55,532 bases of DNA, from positions 1-55,532 of the IMG/VR virus record IMGVR_UViG_3300045738_001117. One strand, 5' to 3'. The notes beneath the pieces are model-generated. The model did no database searches. It saw nothing but the letters and a program-made list of their open reading frames with translations, and had not been told where the DNA came from. The translations under genes and the position numbers were made by a program. Positions 42,746 to 51,782 of the stretch are shown in pieces. Position 1 is the first letter of the stretch, and the number at the start of each line of letters is the position of its first letter. This DNA is from a virus.

Positions 42746-45700
42746 ATGGCTAATATAAATTGCGAAGGCATAACAGCTGCAAGGCAAGCAAATAAAAAAC
42801 AGATAAGATACTACAGATCAAGAGTATCAGCAAAGATCGACCAGCTAATTGGGGCCCCAGCGCTTAGCCCAGCTATTAATTCTTTAAAGCCAAGAGATGC
42901 AAGCCTTGAGAGACAAAGATATAGAGCTCAAAAAAAGTTACACGACTATCTTGTGAGCACTCTCATGGAACTTGGTCAGATAAAAGGACACATTGTAGAA
43001 GATATCGATATTTTTGGTGACTTGTTACATATTCAATCGCATGAGAATAACGCAGCTCTGTATAATTTTTCAGAGACCCATTATGCAACTATTCTAGAGA
43101 GATTAGGCAAGACAAAACAGTGGTTGAGTAAAGTACCTGCTGAAAAACCTCTAACGCTATGGGAGCAGACGTTTGGAGAGATGTTGAGAATAATTCTTTC
43201 AAGAGACAAATTTGGAATTGCTGCAAAGTTCATGTTAAAGGTAAGAAGCTTTTCTGACAATAGCAGGTCTCTAGATATTGAATATATACGAACATTATCT
43301 ACAAAAGAGAAATCTATACACGATCTTATACGGGAAAAGGTTTCAAATAATATAAAAAACACAGATGATATTGGACACTTAATATTTGGTGGTCTTGAGG
43401 GATTTTTTACAAGAGACAAACGTGAAGTTGTTATTGTCGGAACCAGTATAGCCGATAATAGTTATTCTGTTTTTTATCTTGATAGCAATGGCAATAGAAT
43501 AGGCAAAACTCCAAAAGTTGTTAATAAATCAGAGATTTCTGTTATTGGTAAAAAAGATTTACCAGGCGAGAATAGGATAAGAAGTGCTATACAATTAGCT
43601 GCGCACAAATTCTATCGCAGGTTGCTAAATGGAAGAGTAAGGCATGTAGAGTTTGTGAGGACCCCCCATAATATTGAAGAAGAAGGGGATTTTAATGATG
43701 TGTGGAGGAAGTCACGTGATGGCATGTTTGTTGGCAGGGCTTTATCTGAAGCTGGAAAAGAAAAAGATACAAGAGAAAAACTAGGACTGCAGCCTGATGT
43801 TCATCCACAGCTACATACGGTTAAGTTTGGGGCGTGGGAGTTAACATATGTAATGGTGAAACAAGGTGAAGGGGTGCCAGGGCAAGATGAAGTATACAAA
43901 GCTTACTATACTAAAGCTAGAAGAGGTGACAAAGTAATAATGTTGTATAATCAAGGCGATGTTAAATTAACAGAATCAACAGCAAACCTCGGCCTTGGAA
44001 TTAGTAAAGAAATTCTATACAGAAAGGTGTTCTTAGAAGCAAACGATCATAAAATATTTCAAAAGCCGAGAGTTATTGGAGCAACTGTCGAAGGTGAGCC
44101 TATACTGTCGGAAGGTGGCAAGTTTCGTGCATACTATAATTTTTTTATAAATAAAGACTACGATAATATTCCTGAAGATATAGTTGATGAAATTCATGCT
44201 CAAATAACTGAGACGAGGGTTCTTAATAAGGATTTTTGGGAAAATCTTATAAAGAAAAGAATAGGGTATATGGAGCGTAGCATTAAAAAGGCGGTTGAAA
44301 GACCAGACGTAACAAGAGCTGAAGTGCTAGAGCTCGCTAGGAAAATAAGTGGTGTAGGAGGTGCAAGACACACAATAGATGTTCGTGGTGGTGAAGTAAC
44401 TATGTTAATGGGTGGACTGCAAAAACTAAAGCCAAAAAGGATAAACTTTGATCCTGTAAGATTTAAGGACGGTGTATATGAAGACACAGCAGACAGAGTA
44501 ATGGCTTCATACGAAAAAAAATTAATAAAGAACAACGAAAGCCTTGAAAAATGGGAAAGGGATTTGGCAAATAAAAAAGTTGCCGCAGATTTGTACAATA
44601 AGCATACTGCTGGAATACACAAAGAAAATGAGAGACTGGAAAATGATATTGAAGTATTAGAGAGAACTAGGGACATTATGCTTGATAAGGTAGTTGATGG
44701 CGAGGAAACTCCAGACCAAATGTCATATCTATTTAATCCTGTTCACTTGAGAACTACATCAGCAATGATGGACCATATGCAGAGGGAAGAGGATTTTGAA
44801 TCTCAAATAAAGTATTATGAAAGCACTGCAATGGCTCTAGTGATGGACGAGTTAAGAGCTGATTTGTTAGATGCTTTGATTGATATGAGAACTAATCCAT
44901 CTGTCCAAAATTTAATGATAGACTCAGTAAAAAAGGCGTTTGGTGATCCTACATACAGTGCTAAGTTTTTTGGGGCTGACATGGGATTTGAGAAACTAGC
45001 CAAGATTTTTAATAAACTTAATTTTGCTGGAAAAATGCGAGGAGAGGAAGACCCTTATCGTATATGGACGGCGGACAAAGTTCAGTTTTGGGGGATCATG
45101 CAAAATATGGGCTGGACTGCAAAGCACCTTGGTAAGTTCACCGCAACACAAAATAATTTACAGATACTTAACCCAATTATACTGCATGGATTGGGTACTT
45201 ATCGAACTGCAAAGGGGTTGCTTGACAATGATGTATGGAAAAAAAGAGTTGAAGATACTGGTGTCCTTGTTCTTCTAAATGCTCTTAATGAAATATTGCT
45301 GGGCAGGCGGGAAGGCGACCCGACGCTGAGAGACTATCCGCTTATAAAATATTCTAAAGCGGCAGCTACAATGGCGATGACAAAGAAAGCGTTTATGAAC
45401 ACACCTGACAAGGCAATTGATACGGTAATCATGAGGTCTGCTGCTCTTGGTGATTCAGCCGAAGAAGCACGCAGGCTAAAACAGTTGAAGAAAATATACT
45501 GGGAACTGGTAAATGGTGAGGATTTAGAAGGAAAGAACAAGTCACAGCAAATTCAAATTACTATGGCTAGACTTCAGAAACTTAAAAAGAAATGGTCTAA
45601 AAGGCATATGAGAGAAGCCGCAATGTTTACTTTATCGTGGTTCCCCTTTACTGGCGGCAAGGGGTTTTTCACATTTACAGGTGTTGAAGAAAGGCTAAGA

Positions 45701-46444
45701 GCAACTACTGCAATTATGGAGATGCTTGTAGCGAGAGACACAATGCTGGTTCCTATTGACGATGAAGCTGAATTTTATCGCCACCCGCTCGTTATCCAAA
45801 AGGCTAGATTTGGAGTATATTTAACTCAATTTGGGATGAGCCAGCAATATCTTGCTGGTTTTTTTGGTGGTTTTGGAAAATCTTTTGGACAATTTAAAAC
45901 ATATCCATACTTTGAAACACTGCAAGAGTTTAGATTAATGGAGAATTTCTTTAACTCTTTTGATGGTCAGTCTGCTATGGAAAACGTAGAAACACTTACA
46001 CGAAGAATAGGAGATGCAGCCTATGCAAGTTTTAAAAAGGAAAGTAGAAGTTCCAGCCAAAAAAAGCAAGATATACATTTGATGAGAATGTTTAGGCTTA
46101 TGATGATAAGAGGTGTAGCATCTTTCCTCTCTACTCTCCTTACTTTCAACCCGTATGCATGGGACCTGGTTAAGTCTATAAAGGGAATTGCATACGGAGG
46201 GAGCTGGAGTTTATTTTCATCTGCTTATTTTAGGGGAGCCGAGAGTCCAGCTCTTTCAATTTTAATAAGACTAATGATGCTTCCATTAATAATTGGTGCT
46301 GGTGACGATGACAAAGAAGAAAGAATACTAAGGGATTATTGGCGGCTCTTGCTTCCACCGCTAGTCACGTTCACGTGGGAAATTATTAATAAGATTAAAA
46401 AAGGTGAATCACCTGCCAGAGAGATTGTTGGTAATCCTTTCTAA
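42746..46444 (+). CDS. Large ejection-type virion protein
   Basis: 1232 residues from ATG 42746; GAGGAAA precedes it, and an upstream in-frame start would overlap the giant gene. The N-terminal half is charged and helical. The C-terminal 250 residues have hydrophobic helices (GVASFLSTLLTFNPYAW; ILIRLMMLPLIIGAG; LLLPPLVTFTWEII) similar to the ends of polyvalent phage proteins. Probably packaged beside the giant protein and able to contact the host membrane. Its last 36 bases overlap a small gene on the other strand. Confidence 0.6.
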   Translation: MANINCEGITAARQANKKQIRYYRSRVSAKIDQLIGAPALSPAINSLKPRDASLERQRYRAQKKLHDYLVSTLMELGQIKGHIVEDIDIFGDLLHIQSHENNAALYNFSETHYATILERLGKTKQWLSKVPAEKPLTLWEQTFGEMLRIILSRDKFGIAAKFMLKVRSFSDNSRSLDIEYIRTLSTKEKSIHDLIREKVSNNIKNTDDIGHLIFGGLEGFFTRDKREVVIVGTSIADNSYSVFYLDSNGNRIGKTPKVVNKSEISVIGKKDLPGENRIRSAIQLAAHKFYRRLLNGRVRHVEFVRTPHNIEEEGDFNDVWRKSRDGMFVGRALSEAGKEKDTREKLGLQPDVHPQLHTVKFGAWELTYVMVKQGEGVPGQDEVYKAYYTKARRGDKVIMLYNQGDVKLTESTANLGLGISKEILYRKVFLEANDHKIFQKPRVIGATVEGEPILSEGGKFRAYYNFFINKDYDNIPEDIVDEIHAQITETRVLNKDFWENLIKKRIGYMERSIKKAVERPDVTRAEVLELARKISGVGGARHTIDVRGGEVTMLMGGLQKLKPKRINFDPVRFKDGVYEDTADRVMASYEKKLIKNNESLEKWERDLANKKVAADLYNKHTAGIHKENERLENDIEVLERTRDIMLDKVVDGEETPDQMSYLFNPVHLRTTSAMMDHMQREEDFESQIKYYESTAMALVMDELRADLLDALIDMRTNPSVQNLMIDSVKKAFGDPTYSAKFFGADMGFEKLAKIFNKLNFAGKMRGEEDPYRIWTADKVQFWGIMQNMGWTAKHLGKFTATQNNLQILNPIILHGLGTYRTAKGLLDNDVWKKRVEDTGVLVLLNALNEILLGRREGDPTLRDYPLIKYSKAAATMAMTKKAFMNTPDKAIDTVIMRSAALGDSAEEARRLKQLKKIYWELVNGEDLEGKNKSQQIQITMARLQKLKKKWSKRHMREAAMFTLSWFPFTGGKGFFTFTGVEERLRATTAIMEMLVARDTMLVPIDDEAEFYRHPLVIQKARFGVYLTQFGMSQQYLAGFFGGFGKSFGQFKTYPYFETLQEFRLMENFFNSFDGQSAMENVETLTRRIGDAAYASFKKESRSSSQKKQDIHLMRMFRLMMIRGVASFLSTLLTFNPYAWDLVKSIKGIAYGGSWSLFSSAYFRGAESPALSILIRLMMLPLIIGAGDDDKEERILRDYWRLLLPPLVTFTWEIINKIKKGESPAREIVGNPF

Positions 46445-46513
46445 CATCCTAATTATTGCCTCTATCTGTCTTATTATATCTTTTACTTCTTTTTTGCTTA
46501 ACCCGTTTGCCAT
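46409..46513 (-). CDS. Tiny helical protein overlapping the opposite gene end
   Basis: 34 residues, MANGLSKKEVKDIIRQ followed by IEAIIRMLERI and a short end, one amphipathic helix. AGAGGAG stands 5 bases before the ATG, a strong site. The last 36 bases lie opposite the end of the 1232-residue gene, so the two blocks overlap tail to tail. It is the last gene of the leftward block. Confidence 0.55.
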   Translation of the reverse strand: MANGLSKKEVKDIIRQIEAIIRMLERITNNLSGR

Positions 46514-46722
46514 TTTCTCCTCTCTGCCATAAGTGTTGTCCTCATTTCCCAAATGCTAACCGTAACTGATATTGACCGTGAAATTGTAAACTCCAGTGAT
46601 ACGGGAAATAGATAGATACCAACTTGTTGTATAGTCCTTTCTTCTACATTAAACTTTACAGCTGATATTCCGAACATCTTATTTCCAATAGCAAATGAAT
46701 TTTTACTAGTTCCGTGTATCAT
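46498..46722 (-). CDS. Hypothetical small beta-rich protein
   Basis: 74 residues with a MFGISAVKFNVEER strand pattern and a basic end (AERRKWQ). AGAGGAG is placed 10 bases before the ATG inside the resolvase gene, whose 3' end it overlaps by 17 bases; its own end overlaps the next gene by 16. No family recognised. Confidence 0.6.
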   Translation of the reverse strand: MIHGTSKNSFAIGNKMFGISAVKFNVEERTIQQVGIYLFPVSLEFTISRSISVTVSIWEMRTTLMAERRKWQTG

Positions 46723-47194
46723 CTTTTCTTAGCTCCTCTCTTTTATAATTAGCAATTAGCAGTGCATCACAAGTCTTAAGTGTTGCTTTGTCGTTAATTT
46801 CTTTTGCTATCTCTTTAAGCTTCTTTTTTCTTTCTTGTTTATTTTTAGGTAATGGAGCATACATTTTCATCCATTTTTGAGGTGAAACCTTTTCATGTTC
46901 TATTTTTAAAGCTCCAAGTATACCAAGCCACATGCCATAGTTAGTACCAAACTTAAACGCAGAACTTCTTGCGTCAGTTGGGAAGCTCCAGACATGCTCT
47001 ATTACCGCTATAATATCTTTACCCCCAACAATTCCTTCATTCCTTATTGAGAACATTATGTCAGCCATATCTTCGGGGGAGTCTGGACAGTTATATAGCT
47101 TAGATAGGAGGTCTAGTTTATTAGAATTGCTTACAACTGCAACTCCCCCACTTTTACCAGGATCAATTGCTACTATTATCTTTATACTCTTCAT
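46706..47194 (-). CDS. RuvC-like Holliday junction resolvase
   Basis: 162 residues of RNase H-like fold. IIVAIDPGKSGG gives catalytic Asp11, IAVIEHVWS gives Glu65, and KTCDALLIA gives Asp142, the acidic residues of RuvC-type nucleases. The phage enzyme would resolve branched recombination or replication intermediates before packaging. It lies in the replication block together with helicase, ERF and exonuclease. Overlaps a small zinc-ribbon frame by 32 bases. Confidence 0.85.
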   Translation of the reverse strand: MKSIKIIVAIDPGKSGGVAVVSNSNKLDLLSKLYNCPDSPEDMADIMFSIRNEGIVGGKDIIAVIEHVWSFPTDARSSAFKFGTNYGMWLGILGALKIEHEKVSPQKWMKMYAPLPKNKQERKKKLKEIAKEINDKATLKTCDALLIANYKREELRKDDTRN

Positions 47195-47318
47195 TTAGCT
47201 CGTGTGTGTCCCACGATTCCCATTCGTCAAAACATTCATCACATATATTATCATTAGTTTCCTCCTCTGGCACAAGCACCCCACACAATAAGCACTCAAA
47301 AAGCTCTATAATTTTCAT
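47163..47318 (-). CDS. Small zinc-ribbon protein, 51 residues
   Basis: Cys pairs CLLC and CDEC flank 20 residues, a compact zinc ribbon, in an otherwise very acidic protein (ECFDEWESWDTHE). Its ATG overlaps the stop of a 28-codon membrane peptide as ATGA, which explains the lack of its own ribosome site. It overlaps the resolvase start by 32 bases. Function unknown. Confidence 0.55.
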   Translation of the reverse strand: MKIIELFECLLCGVLVPEEETNDNICDECFDEWESWDTHELNEEYKDNSSN

Positions 47319-47401
47319 TTAACAAGTAAGTATACTATTAACAATACTATCCAAATAATTATACTACTTTGTTTGGGTAATAAGTCTTTCCAATCAATCA
47401 T
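47315..47401 (-). CDS. Tiny membrane peptide, 28 residues
   Basis: MIDWKDLLPKQ followed by SSIIIWIVLLIVYLLVK, one clean membrane helix. No clear ribosome site, but it fills the gap after the helicase stop and is coupled by ATGA to the zinc-ribbon gene downstream. Supported by that arrangement only. Confidence 0.45.
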   Translation of the reverse strand: MIDWKDLLPKQSSIIIWIVLLIVYLLVK

Positions 47402-47415
47402 TTGTTACTACGAAC

Positions 47416-48711
47416 TTAATCATTCTTATCGAAAAATCTACACTTATTCCCGTCAAAACCTACGGGATAATTACCTATTTGACCATATCTGCTCTTTGCG
47501 GCTACTATCATACATTCATTCTCTTCATATTCAAATCTATCTACCGCCCACCCATAGAATACGAATAGTGCGGTCTCTGCAGTTTGTTCTATTACTCCAC
47601 TTTCAGCATAATCACTCATCTTAGGAATAGGATTATCTCTCTTTTCTATTTCTCTATTCAACTGACTGATTAAGAACGCCGTACAGTTTGCACTTTTGCA
47701 TGCCCACTTGTAGTCATACATTATTTTCTCTATCTCAAATCTTCTTGCTTCTTTGCCTTCTACATTGATTAGCTGAATATAATCATCTATAACTACGTCT
47801 GGTCTATGCTTCATAACTTCTCTTATAGACTCATCTAAACCCCTAATATCATCGTACATCATAAGATTCTTGTATTTTTCCTTTATTCTATCCTTTACAG
47901 TATCGACTTCTGCGAGTTCTTTGATAGTTAGAAGGTGTTTTCTTACTCTATCGTATACTAAGACCTCACTTTCTATAACTAATAGCTTTTTGAGCATTTC
48001 TACGTTACTCATTTCCCTGTTAAATAGCATTACTTTATAGTTCTGCTCCATTAAGCTTTTAATAATATTGAGCATTAATGTTGTCTTTCCATGGCCTGGT
48101 CTTCCTCCAAGCACTGTAACTTCTTTCCTTGTCATTCCTCCTGCTGGTGCATCTAATGCAGGTATTCCAAATGGGATTATATTTGATCCTTCTTTTAGAG
48201 CTTCAGCTGTCTCCTCTATTATTACACTGATCTCACGCATCTTAGTAGGCTGTAGTTCTCTTAACTCTTCTACCAGTCTACTATGTTTCTCTAATACCTT
48301 TGAGGTTTGATTATAATCACTATAACTCATTCTTAGAATATTACTGGCACTTGTAGCACATTCTCTTTGAACATGCTTTTCCCATACTATCTTTGCATAA
48401 TGTTCTAAGTTACCATCAGTAACTGTGTCTGAAACTAATCCTGTTAAGTAATATCCGTATTCACCCTTCCTACCGTGTTTCTCGTTACATCTGTTGACAA
48501 CTGTTACCATTTCAATTGGTTCTCTTTCTTTATACATATTAGACATAACCTTCCAAACATTTTGAGGCTTATCATAATAAAATGCTTTATTCTTTCTTAT
48601 CCATGATGCAGCCCTATCAAAAGCATCAAGACCTCCATATAAAATACAACCTATTAACGCTTCTTCAGCTTCTTCGCTAGATGGAAGAGTCTCCATTATT
48701 TTGTCTATCAT
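47416..48711 (-). CDS. dnaB: Replicative DNA helicase, DnaB-like
   Basis: 431 residues from ATG 48711, chosen for AAAGGGG before it; an upstream ATG at 48756 is less likely. N-terminal domain EEALIGCILY is typical of DnaB, Walker A is GGRPGHGKTT (202-211), Walker B VVIDDYIQL (306-314), with SQLNREIE and a C-terminal arginine finger region. It unwinds DNA 5'-3' at the fork, and recruits host primase and polymerase, as no phage versions were found. It overlaps the methylase gene by 35 bases. Confidence 0.92.
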   Translation of the reverse strand: MIDKIMETLPSSEEAEEALIGCILYGGLDAFDRAASWIRKNKAFYYDKPQNVWKVMSNMYKEREPIEMVTVVNRCNEKHGRKGEYGYYLTGLVSDTVTDGNLEHYAKIVWEKHVQRECATSASNILRMSYSDYNQTSKVLEKHSRLVEELRELQPTKMREISVIIEETAEALKEGSNIIPFGIPALDAPAGGMTRKEVTVLGGRPGHGKTTLMLNIIKSLMEQNYKVMLFNREMSNVEMLKKLLVIESEVLVYDRVRKHLLTIKELAEVDTVKDRIKEKYKNLMMYDDIRGLDESIREVMKHRPDVVIDDYIQLINVEGKEARRFEIEKIMYDYKWACKSANCTAFLISQLNREIEKRDNPIPKMSDYAESGVIEQTAETALFVFYGWAVDRFEYEENECMIVAAKSRYGQIGNYPVGFDGNKCRFFDKND

Positions 48712-49558
48712 TGTTGTCCCCTTTATCAAATATCTCTGTTTGAGATATTGGTTCATAGTTCATTATCACTAACTCGCTTATGGTTAATTTATTACTACCC
48801 CCTGCATATATTGTATTTACTGTCTTTATATTAAAGTCTTTATATAGTTCTCTTATTGTTTCTTTATCATCATAGCTCACCATAAACTTTCCACCATCAT
48901 TATTTATTTCCTTGCATTTCTCAGCAAGATCATTATGCATCTCAGTGGTAAAGTCATAGTAATAATAATCTCCTCGCTCACCTGCTACTACATATGGAGG
49001 GTCAAAGTACCACATATCGCCATCTTTTGGCTTATACCTTTTTATGAATGTTCTAAAGTCAAGATTTTCAATTAGAGAGCCATCTAAGTGTTCTCTTGAT
49101 TGTATTAGTTCTTCTTTAAGCAAGTGTTTCCAATCTTTCCTTGCTGTGTTTGGAGCCATATTTAAGTAGGGATTTTTATTAAATGAGTTACGAATCACAT
49201 AATAATATAAACATGCCCTCTCTATATCTGGAATAGTCATTTCTTTAGAACTCAATATTCTTTCCTGTGCTTCTTCAAATACTAATCTGGCTTTAGGCAT
49301 CCAGAATATAAACTCACACATCTCATCAAAATGATAAAGGACTACTGTATAGAGGTTTACTACGTCATTATCAATATCATTGAGAACACTTAGCTTTGCT
49401 TTCTTCTTTCTAAAGAACATGCTTAGACCACCAGCAAATACTTCTAGATACCTGTTATGTTTAGCAAGCATCGGGACCAGCTTTCTGCTGAGTTCAAACT
49501 TGCCTCCAAAGTATGGAATAACTACAGGGCAGTCTCTCCACACTAATGTCTCAATCAT
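48677..49558 (-). CDS. dam: D12-class adenine-N6 DNA methyltransferase (Dam-like)
   Basis: 293 residues. PYFGGK (15-20) and FAGG (41-44) form the SAM-binding start, DPPY (186-189) is the catalytic motif IV. The family methylates adenine, usually in GATC, and in phages guards DNA against restriction. AAGGGAG precedes the ATG. The C-terminal tail (after about residue 275) overlaps the helicase gene and may be dispensable. Confidence 0.9.
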   Translation of the reverse strand: MIETLVWRDCPVVIPYFGGKFELSRKLVPMLAKHNRYLEVFAGGLSMFFRKKKAKLSVLNDIDNDVVNLYTVVLYHFDEMCEFIFWMPKARLVFEEAQERILSSKEMTIPDIERACLYYYVIRNSFNKNPYLNMAPNTARKDWKHLLKEELIQSREHLDGSLIENLDFRTFIKRYKPKDGDMWYFDPPYVVAGERGDYYYYDFTTEMHNDLAEKCKEINNDGGKFMVSYDDKETIRELYKDFNIKTVNTIYAGGSNKLTISELVIMNYEPISQTEIFDKGDNNDRQNNGDSSI

Positions 49559-49570
49559 TTTATTTCTCCC

Positions 49571-49645
49571 TTAGATATGTTCACGACATTTACTACAAAT
49601 ATCTGTAAAAATAATCTTTGCTCCACAACACTTACTTATTTCCAT
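49571..49645 (-). CDS. Tiny Cys-rich peptide, 24 residues
   Basis: MEISKCCGAKIIFT followed by DICSKCREHI: CC and CSKC could bind one zinc. AGGGAGA stands before the ATG, and the gene sits between two others with short gaps. It resembles the minimal zinc-ribbon peptides (CCGAxxxx...CxxC) found in many phages. Confidence 0.55.
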   Translation of the reverse strand: MEISKCCGAKIIFTDICSKCREHI

Positions 49646-49646
49646 T

Positions 49647-49835
49647 TTATTCTCCCTCGCAGTCGCTACATATCTTTATATTTTCTTTTACCCCTCTAGC
49701 ACGAAGCATCTTTTCTTCTGACTCACTTAGTGGTACAGAGATCGTGTACAACTGATCTTCTCTATTATTTTCTATTTCATCATTGTTTCTACGCATTTCT
49801 TCTACTTTAGACATAGCATAATTACTTATCTTCAT
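49647..49835 (-). CDS. Hypothetical small protein
   Basis: 62 residues, charged and helical, ending in KICSDCEGE with a single CxxC. It overlaps the upstream gene by 14 bases. No family recognised. Confidence 0.6.
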   Translation of the reverse strand: MKISNYAMSKVEEMRRNNDEIENNREDQLYTISVPLSESEEKMLRARGVKENIKICSDCEGE

Positions 49836-50190
49836 TCTGATCTTTCTCCTTTATTAATGTAATTTTTTCGTGTGCTTCTCTTAATGTTTTTCTCATTGGA
49901 TACATTTCTTCAAGTGCTGATATAGCAACGTATGCATAGTTTAGTGATGCTACTGGATATCTAGATAATAAGTTTAATGCGTCTGTTGCAATCTTTAATT
50001 GTCTTTGGGATTCTTGATATCCTTTATCAGAGTACCCTTCATCCAAGTATTTATTTTTGTTATCTACTATTCTTGCATATGCACTATTACCAAGAGGATC
50101 GTTTTCACTATCACCAGCCATTATAAAGAACCATTCATCACTATGCATTACATCTTGGCTTTCTGGCCATTTTTTTACTTCAATTATCAT
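49822..50190 (-). CDS. Hypothetical early protein
   Basis: 122 residues, helical C-terminal half (MRKTLREAHEKITLIKEK). GGAGAAG precedes the start; ATG overlaps the upstream stop as ATGA. No family recognised. Confidence 0.65.
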   Translation of the reverse strand: MIIEVKKWPESQDVMHSDEWFFIMAGDSENDPLGNSAYARIVDNKNKYLDEGYSDKGYQESQRQLKIATDALNLLSRYPVASLNYAYVAISALEEMYPMRKTLREAHEKITLIKEKDQNEDK

Positions 50191-50423
50191 TTTACTTCTC
50201 CTTTATTATACTCATCTGCTGTAGTGGGCTCTCCATCAAGACTATTTTGACCTAAACACTGTGGGCAATTCTCTCTTTCTTTGCCATACGACGGGAAGTC
50301 TTCATAATAACTAAACCCAATCCTATTTGTATTCCTCTTGTCTATGTATACTACCTCCCACACACGAGTGCATATCATACATAGTTTTAGAATATTCTTG
50401 AAATATCTAGTTCTATCTTTCAT
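50187..50423 (-). CDS. Small Cys-containing protein
   Basis: 78 residues with CMIC near residue 15 and CPQC near residue 53, a possible zinc-binding pair in a basic protein. No ribosome site is visible before the ATG; the preceding spacer is entirely occupied by structured RNA D, ending 10 bases upstream. Confidence 0.6.
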   Translation of the reverse strand: MKDRTRYFKNILKLCMICTRVWEVVYIDKRNTNRIGFSYYEDFPSYGKERENCPQCLGQNSLDGEPTTADEYNKGEVK

Positions 50424-50432
50424 TTTTTAATA

Positions 50433-50570
50433 AATGTAGGGCGAACTCTGCGTTGGCAAACATTTTGGTTCATTAAGCTGTTCCAACCTCGTCGCACACC
50501 GAAGGTGTCATCACGGAGCATATAGCCCTGGATAGTGAGACTTTTATTATACGCTTCAGCACCCTACATT
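50433..50570 (-). ncRNA. Structured intergenic RNA D, about 138 nt
   Basis: Ends pair in leftward RNA: AAUGUAGGGUG (50570-50560) with CGCCCUACAUU (50443-50433), 11 pairs with one U.G that is a mismatch on the other strand. After an internal loop GCG/CGC continues the helix. A hairpin ACACC-UUC-GGUGU and a CAAA-AUG-UUUG hairpin lie inside. The RNA begins one base after the DUF932 stop and ends 10 bases before the next ATG, filling the gap. No known family recognised. Confidence 0.65.
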
Positions 50571-50571
50571 A

Positions 50572-51366
50572 TTACGCTTGTGCTACTTTAGCCATGCTCA
50601 TAACTTTAGGATATATTTTATCTTCAAGCTTATGAGTTGCTTCTGTCTTTCTATTTAGTAAATGAGTAGCTGTCCATGTAGCTGCGTTTAATAAGTCCCA
50701 ATAGTTATTAGGCTTATTAGCTATTATATGGTTAGTGATCTTTTCAATATGTTTGCTAGGAAACATCTCAATTATATCTTTAATGTGTTCCCCTTTAACT
50801 TTAGTACCAGTAAGAATAGGCATATCAGATGCAAATATCCTTGGAATATTATCAACTACTTGTTCTATAATATTTTCAAGATTACTTAAATCCGTTTCAT
50901 TCCATATAATATGCTTAAACTTCTTATGGTCCGAGATACGACCTATTGTCATACCATTTGAGCATACTAATCTGTAAGTACCTGCAAGCACTGATACTTG
51001 CATGCTTCCATCATAAGAATTATGAATAGATACTTGCGGATTAAGCACATCTCCATCACCAATATCAACTTCCTGATCTGGAAATTTATATGTCCACTTA
51101 GTTCTGGCTCCATTAGCAAATGTATTGGATTCAGTTAAGATTCCATTCCATTTCTTAATAGCTGGAAGAGATGCGTCAACTACTTCTTGATTAGTTACTA
51201 GTCTGTAATTGTTAGTCATACAGCTAACTATGCTATCCGTGTCTTCTCTTACTATGAACTTATAACCAGTATCTGTATGCCAGCTGACTGGTTGTTGGGA
51301 TTGATTACCTGTATCTATAAAAGTAGCAGGTACTTCTTTAACTGGAAACAGTGTATTCTCTATCAT
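50572..51366 (-). CDS. DUF932 family phage/plasmid protein
   Basis: 264 residues. Segments such as YRLVTNQEVVDA, VLAGTYRLVCSNGMTI and WDLLNAATWTATHLL match the conserved plan of the DUF932 family (also called phage/plasmid-like protein), widespread in phages and plasmids and usually near replication or recombination genes. Biochemical role unknown. AAGGGAGAAA precedes the start. Confidence 0.8.
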   Translation of the reverse strand: MIENTLFPVKEVPATFIDTGNQSQQPVSWHTDTGYKFIVREDTDSIVSCMTNNYRLVTNQEVVDASLPAIKKWNGILTESNTFANGARTKWTYKFPDQEVDIGDGDVLNPQVSIHNSYDGSMQVSVLAGTYRLVCSNGMTIGRISDHKKFKHIIWNETDLSNLENIIEQVVDNIPRIFASDMPILTGTKVKGEHIKDIIEMFPSKHIEKITNHIIANKPNNYWDLLNAATWTATHLLNRKTEATHKLEDKIYPKVMSMAKVAQA

Positions 51367-51538
51367 TGCTATTTCTCCCTTCTTGTTCTTTGTTGTACTC
51401 TCTTCTAAAGTGTAGAGTAGTAGTGTATACCTGCCCTATACTCCATTCTGGATGAACGAACTTAAAGTAATCGCTAAGTTCCCTTGTTATGTCTTCGCTT
51501 GTTCTTAGAATGTGATCTATTTCCGACATCCTTCCCAT
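51338..51538 (-). CDS. Hypothetical small protein
   Basis: 66 residues from the ATG with AGGAG 8 bases before it. Helical start (SEIDHILRTSEDITREL), polar C-terminus. It overlaps DUF932 by 29 bases and the upstream gene by 65 bases, a long overlap for this operon, so one boundary may be wrong. Confidence 0.55.
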   Translation of the reverse strand: MGRMSEIDHILRTSEDITRELSDYFKFVHPEWSIGQVYTTTLHFRREYNKEQEGRNSNDREYTVSS

Positions 51539-51782
51539 ACCTCTTACTCCTTATCTTTTGTACTTCTGTTCCTGATGCTATGTCTTTTTTACCAAGCCAG
51601 TACCGTTGATACCTCAGTATTTCTTCCTCATCATAGTGGTCTATATCAGGGACATCATAGAACAACACTTTTGCAGACATAGCACCTATATCCAGCACTA
51701 TTCCTTTCATCTCTGTAACCAGAGTTTTAAAACAGTCGCCTTTTTTAAGGTTCTTTAGTGTTGTGCAAATTAACTTCTTCAT
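51474..51782 (-). CDS. Hypothetical protein with basic tail
   Basis: 102 residues. The first 70 look like a small folded domain (KLICTTLKNLKKGDCFKTL; VLDIGAMSAKVLFYD), then a strongly basic tail (KRYGKDVGNRSHSKNKRRH) that may bind nucleic acid. Long overlap with the next gene, as noted there. Confidence 0.6.
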   Translation of the reverse strand: MKKLICTTLKNLKKGDCFKTLVTEMKGIVLDIGAMSAKVLFYDVPDIDHYDEEEILRYQRYWLGKKDIASGTEVQKIRSKRYGKDVGNRSHSKNKRRHNKGT

